DNA of 64,000 nt from the NCBI GenBank assembly GCA_903858085.1, contig CAIOHJ010000299.1, positions 10,656 through 74,655 of the forward strand, read 5' to 3'. A program made the translations under genes and the position numbers. The notes beneath the pieces are model-generated. The model saw only the letters and a list, made by a program, of their open reading frames with translations. It was not told the DNA's origin and ran no database searches. Below, piece by piece: positions 1 through 11,433 of the stretch; position 1 is the first letter of the stretch, and each line of letters opens with the position of its first letter. The DNA comes from an uncultured Chloroflexota bacterium (GTDB lineage Bacteria; Chloroflexota; Anaerolineae; Caldilineales; Caldilineaceae).

Positions 1-791
1 TCCAGGTTGCGCGGGGTGCAGTCGAAGAGCAGATCCTGTGGCGAGTATTGGGGAGAGTACTGCGCCAGGTATTGCTGGAGAGCAGGGGCCACCGTTGCAG
101 TCAGACCCAACAACCGGTTCTTGTGTCGGTACCGCTCCTCACGATACCGTACATTCAAAACAGGCGCCTGGGGCTGGGAGATGTCGAGATCCTCGATCGA
201 CAGACGCGCGCATTCGGCTTTCTTGATCCCCGTCTGCACCAGCAAGCTCACCAACAAGTATGGACGAGCATCTGGCTCCTGACGGTTGCGGCTGATGTCC
301 TGCGCTTTGAGCAGCAACGTGCGCACATCGCTGTCGCGCACAATGACAGGAAGCGGGGTGCGCGCCTGAATGTGGACGATCGGTTCGGCCGGGTCGGTGC
401 CGATCACCCCCACCCCATGCAGCCAGCCAAAAAAAACTTTCAACGTGGTAATGCGACGCGCCTGGGTTTTGGCACTGAAGGTGAGACCACGGCTTTCCTC
501 CAGCCAGGGCAAGAAATTCTCCAAAGTGACAGTCGAGACCTGATACAGTTTCATCTCCCGCCCCAGGTAGTCTGCCACAAATCGCAGATCGTTGCGAAAC
601 GCCCGAATGGTGTTTTCGCTGAACCCTTTGCGCAGCATATACTCTTCGAAGGCACCCACTGCCTCCTGAACAGTGCTGTGGGCACGCAGCGGCGGCTCCA
701 ACACAGGTGCATCCGCCTGGGAGGGCTGCTCAGCCAGCACCACGTCGGGCTGCGGGTTCTCCGCCTGGGGTTGCTTTTTCTCAGCCATCAT
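1..791 (-). CDS. Tyrosine recombinase/integrase, XerC/D-like (C-terminus beyond the left edge)
   Basis: Two adjacent ATG codons lie at 791 and 788; translation gives about 263 residues before the window ends. An acidic and proline-rich leader of about 35 residues precedes a SAM-like core-binding domain (GFSENTIRAFRNDLRFVADYLG, roughly residues 55-76, then the TLENFLPWLEESRG region). The catalytic domain then begins at about residue 150. The helix that normally carries the first catalytic arginine (consensus TGLRxSE) reads TGIKKAECARL, so Lys replaces Arg I. The remaining catalytic residues (K, HxxR, H/W, Y) are outside the window, so activity cannot be judged. It could be a chromosome-dimer-resolution paralogue, a mobile-element integrase, or a DNA-binding relative. 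The adjacent cassette of foreign-looking genes favours a mobile-element link, but no att repeats were found. Confidence 0.85.
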   Translation of the reverse strand, partial: MMAEKKQPQAENPQPDVVLAEQPSQADAPVLEPPLRAHSTVQEAVGAFEEYMLRKGFSENTIRAFRNDLRFVADYLGREMKLYQVSTVTLENFLPWLEESRGLTFSAKTQARRITTLKVFFGWLHGVGVIGTDPAEPIVHIQARTPLPVIVRDSDVRTLLLKAQDISRNRQEPDARPYLLVSLLVQTGIKKAECARLSIEDLDISQPQAPVLNVRYREERYRHKNRLLGLTATVAPALQQYLAQYSPQYSPQDLLFDCTPRNL

Positions 792-846
792 TCGCTCTGT
801 TCACTCGTCCATGTCACTTTTTATTTTCGTATAGATGTCGAATATG

Positions 847-875
847 AGTATAGCCTGCGGCGCCCCCACTGTCAA
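847..875 (-). promoter_or_regulatory. Sigma70-type promoter of the recombinase gene
   Basis: On the minus strand a perfect TTGACA (875-870) is followed after 17 bp by a perfect TATACT (852-847). Transcription would start near 840, about 50 nt before the recombinase start codon. The rest of 792-1030 holds an 8-bp hairpin (GCTTCTCG/CGAGAAGC, 939-962) of unknown role and the divergent operator described separately. Confidence 0.75.
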
Positions 876-973
876 AGCCCCCAACTTCTCAGTCAACGTT
901 CGTTTCTCTTTCGTTTGCCCTTCGCACCACCCCCCACCGCTTCTCGGGTTGCAGCGAGAAGCCCTGCCAAGAA

Positions 974-1001
974 TTGACTATACCGTCTGGATGGTATAGT
1001 C
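974..1001 (+). promoter_or_regulatory. Promoter overlapped by a palindromic TetR-type operator
   Basis: A perfect inverted repeat, GACTATACC (976-984) and GGTATAGTC (993-1001) with an 8-bp spacer, covers a promoter with -35 TTGACT (974-979) and -10 TATAGT (995-1000); the spacing of 15 bp is short. The repeat has the size and symmetry of TetR-family operators. It precedes the SDR-TetR gene pair, so autoregulation by the TetR protein is the simplest inference. Confidence 0.7.
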
Positions 1002-1030
1002 TGTGTGTATTCCGCTTGAAAGGAGCGCAC

Positions 1031-2101
1031 ATGTCTCGATCTGCACACACATCCCGCCCGCGCACGAACCGCTTTGCGCAAACAGTCGGCTGGGTCCTCG
1101 TAGCCGGCTCGTTTCCCGTCTGGTTCGCGTTGTTCGCCGCACCATTCCTGCCCCTGCCTGCGACGCAACGCGTCCTCGCGGCAGTGAGCCTGGCCGCTGC
1201 AGGCGAGATCATGTTCTGGCTCGGAGGAGCGCTTCTCGGTGCGTCGGTAGTGCGACGGTTCCGCAAACCCAACGTGCGCACCGGCCGTAGCTTCGCAGAC
1301 AACTCGGTGGCTGTCGTTGGAGCGACTGGGGGGCTGGGAGGGGCGGTTGTCGATGCACTGCTCCGCGAAGGCGCCACCACCCTGGCGATCGGCCGCGATT
1401 CCGCGAGAGTGGAGGAGCTGCGCGCCGGGCGAAACAACCTGAAGACTGCAGTCGCGGACGTCTGTTCTGAGGAGTCGCTTGCTGCAGCAGCTACAGCCAC
1501 GTCCGAACTTGACGCGCTTGTAATCGCGACGGGCACGGACGTACGCAAGTCGCTCTCGGCCCATTCGGAGAGCGACATCCGATCGCAGCTTGACACGAAT
1601 CTCGCAGGTGCAGTGTTCACTGTCCGAGCTTTCGCCGACCGGATGCGTGAGGGTGGCACGATTGTCATTCTCGGCGGATTCGGGGATGGCAGGCTCGCAC
1701 TGCCGTACTACTCGGTGGACGTGGCTTCTCGAGCCGGAGTCTCCGCATTCGCGCAGGCGATGAACCGGGAGTTCGCCCTCGAGGGGCGAGATCTCCGTGT
1801 CTGCTACGCGTGTCCGGCTCCGGCCGACACAGCTGCTGAGCGTCCGTTTGCCGATCTGTGGCGCAAGATGGGCACACCGGTTGTTTCCCCCGAAAGGGTG
1901 GCCGACTTCGTGCTCACGACGACACTGCAGCGCAAGCCAATCGCCGTCATGGGGTGGCAAAACACCTTCATCACGTGCATCAACACGGTTTCGCCGTGGC
2001 TGGCGAATGTGTTCGGCCTTGATAGCGCATCCAGGCACCTGCGTGATGCCTTCGGCACACCGCACGCCAACCCTGCCAGCTGGCAAGAGGAGCCCAGATG
2101 A
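1031..2101 (+). CDS. Membrane-anchored short-chain dehydrogenase-like protein with atypical active site
   Basis: 356 residues from ATG 1031, chosen because AGGAG (1021-1025) sits just upstream. Two hydrophobic segments (about residues 20-42 and 47-70) anchor the protein. A Rossmann fold follows (VAVVGATGGLGGAVVDALL, near residue 97), with the NNAG-like position read as IATGTD. The usual SDR active site is not intact. The serine position lies in VILGGFGDG, and the YxxxK motif reads YYSVDVASRAG, with Val where the catalytic Lys belongs. It may bind NAD(P) without classical dehydrogenase chemistry, or belong to an extended/atypical SDR branch. The stop overlaps the TetR start (ATGA, 2098-2101), so the two are co-translated and probably co-regulated from the operator at 976-1001. 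Codon choice differs from the flanking genes, which suggests acquisition. Confidence 0.75.
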   Translation: MSRSAHTSRPRTNRFAQTVGWVLVAGSFPVWFALFAAPFLPLPATQRVLAAVSLAAAGEIMFWLGGALLGASVVRRFRKPNVRTGRSFADNSVAVVGATGGLGGAVVDALLREGATTLAIGRDSARVEELRAGRNNLKTAVADVCSEESLAAAATATSELDALVIATGTDVRKSLSAHSESDIRSQLDTNLAGAVFTVRAFADRMREGGTIVILGGFGDGRLALPYYSVDVASRAGVSAFAQAMNREFALEGRDLRVCYACPAPADTAAERPFADLWRKMGTPVVSPERVADFVLTTTLQRKPIAVMGWQNTFITCINTVSPWLANVFGLDSASRHLRDAFGTPHANPASWQEEPR

Positions 2102-2646
2102 CCCGAACAACAAAATACGACAGACTGCTCGACGCAGCCCAGACGATAGTGCGTCAAGACGGCTCCTCGAAGCTCACGCTCGACGCCGTCGCCGCTGAGG
2201 CGGGGGTCAGCAAGGGTGGTCTTCTCTACCACTTCCCGACCAAAGAAGCGCTCATCTCGGCTATGGTCGAGCGCATGCTCGCATCCTTCGAGGCTGCACA
2301 GGAACGCTCGATGGCGGCTGATTCCATCGAGCGCGGCCGGTGGACGCGCGCATGGGTCCGTACCAGTGTCAGCGCAAAGGGTCCGTCGGATCACGACGCC
2401 ACAGCCGCTGGACTGCTGGCCGCAATCGCAACGAATCCTGCTCTCGTCGACCCGATGCGCGACCGCTACGCGCAATGGCGCGCGCGGGCAACCACGGACG
2501 GGATACCCGCCGAGGTCGCTGCGATTGTGACGCTGGCTGCGGACGGGATGTGGATGGCTGACCTGCTTGGCTTGTCCGCGCCTGAGGGCGATGAGCGTCG
2601 CCGGATCATCGAGCGGCTTCTCGAGATGGCGAGTGGGGACCAGTGA
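2098..2646 (+). CDS. TetR/AcrR family transcriptional regulator
   Basis: 182 residues. The N-terminal helix-turn-helix is clear: a TRTTKYDRLLDAAQ entry helix, then LTLDAVAAEAGVSKGGLLYHF with the classic YHF-x-x-K-E-A-L ending (residues about 25-55). The C-terminal ligand-binding domain is all-helical (residues 60-182) and resembles the TetR C-terminal type with conserved DMW/W positions. It overlaps the SDR gene by 4 bp and probably represses that operon through the palindrome at 976-1001. The ligand is unknown. Its own stop overlaps a GTG that begins a decayed third reading frame (next entry), so the ancestral operon likely had three genes. Confidence 0.9.
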   Translation: MTRTTKYDRLLDAAQTIVRQDGSSKLTLDAVAAEAGVSKGGLLYHFPTKEALISAMVERMLASFEAAQERSMAADSIERGRWTRAWVRTSVSAKGPSDHDATAAGLLAAIATNPALVDPMRDRYAQWRARATTDGIPAEVAAIVTLAADGMWMADLLGLSAPEGDERRRIIERLLEMASGDQ

Positions 2647-2790
2647 GAGCCAGGACGGCTATCGACCAGGGCAGCCTGCACGGGCTGCGGCAAGTGCGTG
2701 CGAGTATGCCCTGGCTCGGTCCTTGCGTATGAAGGCACGCACGCGAGCGTAGCGCGCCCGCATCTGCGCTGCTCCATCGAATGATGTGCG
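2643..2790 (+). pseudogene. Remnant of a 4Fe-4S ferredoxin-type gene (possibly ferredoxin-nitroreductase)
   Basis: A GTG at 2643 overlaps the TetR stop (GTGA) and starts VRARTAIDQGS. A shift of one frame near 2671 then continues into ACTGCGKCVRVCPGSVLAYE, a textbook CxxCxxCxxxCP iron-sulfur motif, followed by about 17 residues and a TGA near 2790. No start codon opens the cysteine frame directly, and a second cluster motif and any flavin domain are missing. The most economical reading is a frameshifted and truncated gene that once followed TetR in the same operon. Ferredoxin-fused nitroreductases and small EFR1-type proteins begin similarly; which one it was cannot be decided from this fragment. 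Confidence 0.5.
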
Positions 2791-2874
2791 CGGAAGCTCT
2801 TCATGTATGACGCCAAACGCAAGCGGATTGTTGCCAAGGGACTGACAGGGGGAGAATGGAGCCATCGCCCAAAC

Positions 2875-2904
2875 AAAAGCGCCGGGCGTTTGCCCGGCGC
2901 TTTT
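2875..2904. terminator. Bidirectional Rho-independent terminator
   Basis: A perfect 13-bp stem, AAAAGCGCCGGGC / GCCCGGCGCTTTT, with a GTTT loop. It has A-tract and T-tract on both sides, so it can end the SDR-TetR transcript and the convergent pyrophosphatase transcript. Confidence 0.9.
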
Positions 2905-2929
2905 GGCCGTTCAACGCGGCCCGATGCAA

Positions 2930-4990
<2,061 letters not shown>

Positions 4991-5164
4991 GGGAAGCCTC
5001 CTTCGCAGATTCAAACAGTTTGATTGATGCAGCCCCCAATGGTTTTGGGGCGATTGCAGACAGATTTTTCGTGCCAGGCCAGCCTTCGGCAACATCTCCG
5101 GAAAGCGTCTGTACAGTTTTCTCTGCTTCAGGCTCTGTACCGTAGATTCTGTACCCCAGATTAC

Positions 5165-5193
5165 TTGGAATCCAGCGCCAAGCCTTGTATTGT
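5165..5193 (+). promoter_or_regulatory. Probable promoter in the 290-bp hppA/desulfurase intergenic region
   Basis: TTGGAA (5165-5170) and TATTGT (5188-5193) are 17 bp apart and lie about 90 bp before the desulfurase start. The region 4991-5280 also contains three CTGTAC repeats (about 5108-5155) that could belong to the divergent hppA promoter; nothing else was recognised. Confidence 0.45.
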
Positions 5194-5280
5194 TACGCTG
5201 TAGTACGATTTCTGATTTTACACGAAAGACAGTTCTTTCACCAAATAGCCTGGACCCAACGCCGACGAGAGCGAGCCATC

Positions 5281-6438
5281 ATGCCGAATCTGTTCTATCT
5301 GGACCATGCCTCGACCACACCGATCCGCGAGGAAGTATTGGGCTGGATGCAGCAGCTCTTTGCCGATGTCTACGGCAACCCCTCCAGCATCCACCGCAGC
5401 GGGCGGCAAGCCAGCGTGGTGCTGCAGCGTGCACGTGCGCAGATCGCCGAGGTGTTGGGCGCTCACCCCAGCGAAATCCTTTTCACCAGCGGCGGCACCG
5501 AAAGCGACAACGCGGCCTTGCGCGGCATCGCCCTGGCCAGACGGGCAGCCACCGGCGCCAACCGGCTGATTGTCAGCAGAGTCGAGCATCACGCCGTGCT
5601 GCAAACTGCGGAGGAGCTGCGCGACCACGCTGGCTTTGCACTGACGCTCCTGCCCGTCGATGGGGAAGGAAGGGTGGCCGTCACAACCTTGGCCAGCGCG
5701 CTCGGGGACGGGCGGGACGTCGCGCTGGCCAGCCTCCTCTACGCCAACAACGAAATCGGAACTGTCCTGCCGGTCGCCGAGTTGGGGGCTTGCTGCCGGG
5801 CAGTCGGGGTTCCGCTGCACACCGACGCAGTCCAGGCAGGCGGCAAGCTCCCGCTGGACGTCGATCAGCTTGCGGTCGATGCCCTCAGTCTGGGAGCCCA
5901 CAAGTTTTATGGGCCCAAAGGCATCGGGGTTCTCTATCTGCGCCAGCGTACCCCCTTCTGGCCACAGCTGACCGGCGGTGGCCAGGAGGGGGGCCGTCGC
6001 TCCGGCACCGAAAACATCCCGCTGGCTGCCGCCATGGCCAAAGCGCTGGAGCTGGCCGAAGCGGAGCGGGTCAGCGAAGGGGCCCGGCTGCGCATGTTGC
6101 GCGACCGGCTGATCGATACCTTTACAGCCACCGTGGCTGGCGTCCACCTGACCGGCGCCCGCCAGGCCCGGCTGGACAACCATGCCAGCTTTGTGGTCGA
6201 CCATGCCGACGCCGAAGGGCTGCTGATTGCACTGGATCTGGCCGGTTTTGCCGCCAGCAGCGGCAGCGCCTGCAGCTCTGGCACCCACCGCCCCAGCCAT
6301 GTGCTGAAAGCGCTGGGCCTCCCCGCCGCACAGCTTGGCGGTGCCCTGCGCTTCAGCCTGGGGCGCAGCACAGACGAGAACGCCATCGACCAGCTGCTGG
6401 CAGCTCTGCCCCAGATCGTGGCACGCGTCCGTGGCTGA
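5281..6438 (+). CDS. Cysteine desulfurase, NifS/IscS family (PLP-dependent)
   Basis: 385 residues. It removes sulfur from L-cysteine and passes it as a persulfide to Fe-S cluster assembly, tRNA thiolation or, given the nearby selenium genes, possibly selenium delivery. The start MPNLFYLDHASTTP matches the family N-terminus. The PLP lysine lies in SLGAHKFYGPKGIG (about residue 203). The mobile persulfide-forming cysteine lies in SSGSACSSGTHRPSHVLKAL (about residue 325), a NifS/IscS-type loop. It is a single gene with no scaffold (IscU/SufU) next to it, so its partner is encoded elsewhere. Confidence 0.95.
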   Translation: MPNLFYLDHASTTPIREEVLGWMQQLFADVYGNPSSIHRSGRQASVVLQRARAQIAEVLGAHPSEILFTSGGTESDNAALRGIALARRAATGANRLIVSRVEHHAVLQTAEELRDHAGFALTLLPVDGEGRVAVTTLASALGDGRDVALASLLYANNEIGTVLPVAELGACCRAVGVPLHTDAVQAGGKLPLDVDQLAVDALSLGAHKFYGPKGIGVLYLRQRTPFWPQLTGGGQEGGRRSGTENIPLAAAMAKALELAEAERVSEGARLRMLRDRLIDTFTATVAGVHLTGARQARLDNHASFVVDHADAEGLLIALDLAGFAASSGSACSSGTHRPSHVLKALGLPAAQLGGALRFSLGRSTDENAIDQLLAALPQIVARVRG

Positions 6439-6493
6439 CCCCGCTGCGGGTTTTCCCCCGCTTCCCCCCCCCCAATGCCCTCCAAAACAGAGT

Positions 6494-6523
6494 TTGCAAT
6501 GGGCCACAACACTGTGCTATACT
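6494..6523 (+). promoter_or_regulatory. Promoter of the orphan ABC ATPase
   Basis: TTGCAA (6494-6499), 18 bp, then an extended -10 TGC-TATACT (6518-6523). It lies about 80 bp before the ATPase start. Confidence 0.7.
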
Positions 6524-6605
6524 ATTTTGCTATGGGACGCTCCCTGCTTTCCTCCATTATTTTGTTTCAAACAGTTGTGTTTGACGCCAAGGAGAAAAAA
6601 TCATA

Positions 6606-7712
<1,107 letters not shown>

Positions 7713-7731
7713 CCAGCTCTTTACGATCTGA

Positions 7732-7762
7732 AATGCGCCGGGGAAGTGTTCCCCGGCGCATT
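7732..7762. terminator. Rho-independent terminator
   Basis: A perfect 14-bp stem AATGCGCCGGGGAA / TTCCCCGGCGCATT with a GTG loop, followed by GATTTTGT. It separates the ATPase gene from the convergent envelope operon. Confidence 0.9.
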
Positions 7763-7792
7763 GATTTTGTCGACAGCTGAACGTACTTTTCT

Positions 7793-9223
7793 CTACGGCT
7801 CCCCGGGCCAGCTCCAGACTCTCCCATCCACCAGCACAGAGAGAGAAGCGCCTTCGACAGCCACCGTGAGCGGCAGCGGCGCTGTCCCCGACTGCCGCTG
7901 CACCAGCAGCCGATAGGTGTCTGGCTGCAAGGCGGCGGGCAAGGTGTAGGTAAAGGTCACTACCTTGCGCTCGCGCGGGGGCAAGATGAAATACCCGGAA
8001 AACACCTGTGTCCGCTGCTCCCCCCGACGGCTCTCCACACTGTCAGGATCGACCCCTGTCGCTTCGACCAACTCGCTGCCTGCCGGCACATAGACCCGCA
8101 CATAGGCAAAGTAACAGCGTGCAATCAGATCGGCGTAGTCCTTGCCGTAACGCGGCGACAGATCACACCCAGGGTCGTCGGCGTCGACCGGGTGCGTGTA
8201 GGTCAAGGTCAGCGTTGCCTGGCCGGGCTGGCCAGCACCCTTCGGCCAGCTGACCTGATAGTCCACAGCCCGCTGCATCGCAGCATCTACTTTGTTGTAG
8301 CCAAGATTGGCGTCGACGACAGCCAGAAAGTCGCTGCCGTCTGCGCCCTGCAGATGGCCGTCCCAGCCCCGCTCCTGCATCGCAGCAGCAGCAACACTAT
8401 TTTTCAACCAGACCTGGATCGAACGATCTTCGAGCGCCTGCAAAGCCGCCGCAGCCAGCTGAAGGGGGTTGGCCCCCCCTTGCTGCACTTTGGCCAGCGC
8501 AGCCTCTGTCAGCCGCGGGATGAACTCCTTGCGCTGGCTCCACCACGCCCCCTGGTCGGACTCGCCCAGCGCAACCTCTCCTTCGGCCGGCCGCTCCCAC
8601 AGCCGCACAATCTGTGCTTCAATCGTTTCACCCGTGATCGGCTCCTCAAAACCCGGCACCTCCAGCGTGCCCAATGCCCCAAAGATCCGCTTGACCGCGT
8701 TGAGGTCGACCGTCACAATGCCGTCGACCTCGATCCCTGTCTCGCCCCGATACAGAAGCCGAACCACCTGGGCCACAGTTGGAAAATCGGGGGACCAGTT
8801 GGCGTCCCGCAAGACCAGAACCGGCAGATTCATGTACCGCGCCATCGGCGCCGGAGGAGGGGGATAGAGTCCATCGCTGCGATAGAGGGCGTAGCTGTCG
8901 ACAAAATCCAGGTCGGTCACTTTCCCCCGATCCAAGGTCAGCCGCCCCACCGCAGAGATGAATCCTCCTGTGCCGCGCAGTTCATGGTTGTTTTGTACCA
9001 GGATCAGGTAGCTCTGCGGCTGTTCCATGCCGAGCAGACGGGGCAGTTCCGGCCCCAACTGCCGCACCAGATCGGCCAGTTGGAGCATGTTGGGGGCCAG
9101 CTGCGCCTGGACAAAGCGACTCCCCACCCCCCCAAGCAACAACGCCACCAACAGTGCAATCCCCCCCTTGCGCCAGCCGATCCGCCGCAGCAGGCGAGCC
9201 AGATATACCCCTCGTACGCTCAT
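7793..9223 (-). CDS. DUF4012-type exported protein
   Basis: 476 residues. One N-terminal membrane helix (about residues 17-37) follows an Arg-rich start, so the bulk lies outside the membrane. The core carries the DUF4012 signature YLILVQNNHELRGTGGFISA followed by a NWSPDFP segment and a VDGIVTVDLNAVKRI segment. DUF4012 proteins are found in envelope and polysaccharide clusters of Chloroflexota and Actinobacteria, and their activity is unknown. The C-terminal half looks beta-rich. The start (ATG 9223) overlaps the upstream gene's stop as ATGA, with AAGGAAGGG upstream. It is the last gene of the five-gene minus-strand envelope operon. Confidence 0.8.
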   Translation of the reverse strand: MSVRGVYLARLLRRIGWRKGGIALLVALLLGGVGSRFVQAQLAPNMLQLADLVRQLGPELPRLLGMEQPQSYLILVQNNHELRGTGGFISAVGRLTLDRGKVTDLDFVDSYALYRSDGLYPPPPAPMARYMNLPVLVLRDANWSPDFPTVAQVVRLLYRGETGIEVDGIVTVDLNAVKRIFGALGTLEVPGFEEPITGETIEAQIVRLWERPAEGEVALGESDQGAWWSQRKEFIPRLTEAALAKVQQGGANPLQLAAAALQALEDRSIQVWLKNSVAAAAMQERGWDGHLQGADGSDFLAVVDANLGYNKVDAAMQRAVDYQVSWPKGAGQPGQATLTLTYTHPVDADDPGCDLSPRYGKDYADLIARCYFAYVRVYVPAGSELVEATGVDPDSVESRRGEQRTQVFSGYFILPPRERKVVTFTYTLPAALQPDTYRLLVQRQSGTAPLPLTVAVEGASLSVLVDGRVWSWPGEP

Positions 9224-10797
9224 GGGACTTCCCTTCCTTGTTTGAAACGCCAAAGCGGGCCTGTTTCTTCCAGTTGGGTGGCATCCAGCCAGGCCGGTCG
9301 GTAGGCAAAAAAGACAGGCCGGATCCCCCCATAGCGTTCTACTGCCTGGGCAGCCGAAAGATCCAGCCCAGCCAGCTGGGGGTACAGAGCGCGCTGCAGA
9401 CGGCGGTACCAGTCGAACTGGTAGAGCGATTCGTTGACAGCGATTGTCCCTGGGGCCGCCGCCTCCAGTGTACGGTCACCCCAGAGCCCATACCAGATCG
9501 CAAAGGTCTCCTGATCTCCCAGCGTGACCACCAGGCTGCCCGGCTCCAACACGGCAGCCACCTCAGCGAGATAGAGAGCTGCTTGCTGATCGTCGGCCAG
9601 AGAGATGGCTGGCCAGCGCCCTGCTGTCCCCCCCCCCAGCAGGAGGGCCAAGGAGAGCGCGCAGGCCGTCCAGCACCGGGGCCCCCAGCGGGCTGCCAGC
9701 CAGCCCGCCACGCTGGCTGCCCCTACCGCCAGCCAGAGGCTGGAGAGCCACACAAGCGGCAGCAGGTAGATTTCGCTGTCACGGGTGTGGTAAAAAAGGG
9801 CATACAGGCTCACCGGCACCACCCACAACAAGCTAAACGTGCGCAGAGAGGGCTGCCAGCGATCCCAGGTTGCCAGCCCGACAAATCCCAGCGCCAGCCC
9901 CACAGGGGTGAACTGCAAGGTGACGGTATAGGCCCACAGGGTCAGCCGCTGCCACAACAGGTCCGCTGGCCCTAAAACCAGATAGCCACGATAGGCAGCC
10001 CCGCTGACCAGCCAGCCAAAACCCTCCCAGTTGTCTGCGTACCCCCAGTTGACCGGCGGCACAGCCGCCGCCGCCAGCGGAACACGCACGTACCACAACG
10101 CCCCGATCAAAATGCCCCCCAGCAACACCTTCAGAGGGGCCAGCCAGCGCCGTGGCCCAGCCTGCTCCACCATCAGCCTGTAACCAGCTGCCGGCAACAG
10201 CAGCAACAGGGTGAGGTGGTGTGCGGTCCCCAGCCCGACCGGCAGCAGGCTGTACCAGAGCCGCTGCGGTTTGACCAGCACCGCCCAGCCCAGCAGGGCG
10301 ATGAGCAGCGCATGCAGGCTGTAGACTTCGGTCAAAATGGATTGGCTCCACAGCAGCGGAGTCACCGCCCAGGCGCCCCCCGCCAATCCGGCCCAGGCCC
10401 ACCGCAGCGGTCGTTCTGTCAGCAGATGGCCAGCCACCCGCACACTCACCAGCACGCTGGCTGCACCCAAGCAGGCGCTGAGCAGGTTGCCGCGCCAGAC
10501 CAGTGAGGTCGACGGCGCCACCCCTTCGAGCAGGGCCAGCCACCCTTGCAGCAACAAAATGTACAGAGGGTAGCCGGGTGGATGGGGCACCCCGTTGGTG
10601 GCGGCCGCTGCCAGCAGTTCACCGCCGTCGGCACCCTGATGCGCCCAGGTCAGATCCGGGGCCAGCGAGCCACAGTACAGCCACAACGCCAACCCAGCCA
10701 TCCCCACGGCTGCCGGCCAGCCTGTGGGCCAGCCTGTGGACCAGCCTCTGCGCCAGCCCTCCTGCACTCTGTCCAGAGCCCGATCTGCGCCGCTCAT
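9220..10797 (-). CDS. DUF2723 polytopic membrane protein (GT-C-like)
   Basis: 525 residues with about 10-12 hydrophobic segments. The DUF2723 signature is present near the N-terminus: DGGELLAAAATNGVPHPPGYPLY, with the acidic pair and the HPPGYP loop. This family is related to protein O-mannosyltransferases and other GT-C enzymes, which use lipid-linked sugars at the outer membrane face. The N-terminus holds a short direct repeat (GWSTGWPTGWP). It sits between the DUF11-like and DUF4012 genes, overlapping the latter by 4 bp, so it probably glycosylates a surface product of this operon. The substrate is unknown. Confidence 0.8.
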   Translation of the reverse strand: MSGADRALDRVQEGWRRGWSTGWPTGWPAAVGMAGLALWLYCGSLAPDLTWAHQGADGGELLAAAATNGVPHPPGYPLYILLLQGWLALLEGVAPSTSLVWRGNLLSACLGAASVLVSVRVAGHLLTERPLRWAWAGLAGGAWAVTPLLWSQSILTEVYSLHALLIALLGWAVLVKPQRLWYSLLPVGLGTAHHLTLLLLLPAAGYRLMVEQAGPRRWLAPLKVLLGGILIGALWYVRVPLAAAAVPPVNWGYADNWEGFGWLVSGAAYRGYLVLGPADLLWQRLTLWAYTVTLQFTPVGLALGFVGLATWDRWQPSLRTFSLLWVVPVSLYALFYHTRDSEIYLLPLVWLSSLWLAVGAASVAGWLAARWGPRCWTACALSLALLLGGGTAGRWPAISLADDQQAALYLAEVAAVLEPGSLVVTLGDQETFAIWYGLWGDRTLEAAAPGTIAVNESLYQFDWYRRLQRALYPQLAGLDLSAAQAVERYGGIRPVFFAYRPAWLDATQLEETGPLWRFKQGREVP

Positions 10798-10806
10798 TTT
10801 TCTGTG

Positions 10807-11409
10807 TTACCACCAGAAATCTGGTGCAACAGCCGGAGGCAAGCCGATGAAAAGGGCGGTGTAGGTGTACGCTGCATTGCTGGAGAGCAGTGCAGCAGCC
10901 CCTTGCAGCACACTGCCGTTGGCCAGATCGGCGCCGACCTCTGCCACGATCTGCACCGTCGCACTCGCCCCGGCAGGCACCTCCGGCCAGCTGACCACCA
11001 CCAGTGCGTTCCCAGCCTCTGTCTCCATCTGGACAATCTCCCCCTGCCCCGTCTCAGCGCTGCCAGCCACGCTGGCAGAGACGGTGACAGCGTCCAGCCC
11101 AGCAGGAAGCTCGAAGGAGTACTGAATTTCTGCAGCGGCCACCTCCCCCTGGTTTGTCACCGTGAAGGGAATTGTGAGTTGCTGCCCCTGGATAGCCAGC
11201 AGCAGCGACGGCTCGCTCGCCAAAGCGAGCACCGTCTCGGCCGCTGAATTCGCCCTTCCCTCGACCTGGCTGCGCTCGACAGGCCCGGCAACCGCCCGCG
11301 CAGCACCGCGGCCCAGCCCAAAGAAGAGCGCCAACAGCAAAGCGGGGAACAACAGCCCGACAACCAGGGCTCCTCTCGAAACGCCGCACAACGGGCGGGG
11401 AACGTGCAT
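10807..11409 (-). CDS. Exported protein with DUF11/CARDB-like beta domain
   Basis: 200 residues. An N-terminal membrane segment (about residues 13-35, VVGLLFPALLLALFFGLG) is followed by a domain of about 120 residues with the pattern ITIPFTVTNQGEVAAAEIQYSFELPAGLD. This is typical of DUF11/conserved-repeat or CARDB modules that decorate surface proteins. No enzymatic motif is seen. It lies 10 bp upstream of the DUF2723 gene, and the GT2-sugar transferase gene ends 24 bp upstream of it. It is probably a secreted or membrane-tethered structural partner. Confidence 0.6.
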   Translation of the reverse strand: MHVPRPLCGVSRGALVVGLLFPALLLALFFGLGRGAARAVAGPVERSQVEGRANSAAETVLALASEPSLLLAIQGQQLTIPFTVTNQGEVAAAEIQYSFELPAGLDAVTVSASVAGSAETGQGEIVQMETEAGNALVVVSWPEVPAGASATVQIVAEVGADLANGSVLQGAAALLSSNAAYTYTALFIGLPPAVAPDFWW

Positions 11410-11433
11410 GCTCTGCTCCTTTTTTGCTTGCGC

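Noticed and set aside
2659..2865. A 68-codon minus-strand frame downstream of TetR
   Set aside because: It has no motif, is antisense to the iron-sulfur remnant, and lacks a convincing ribosome binding site.
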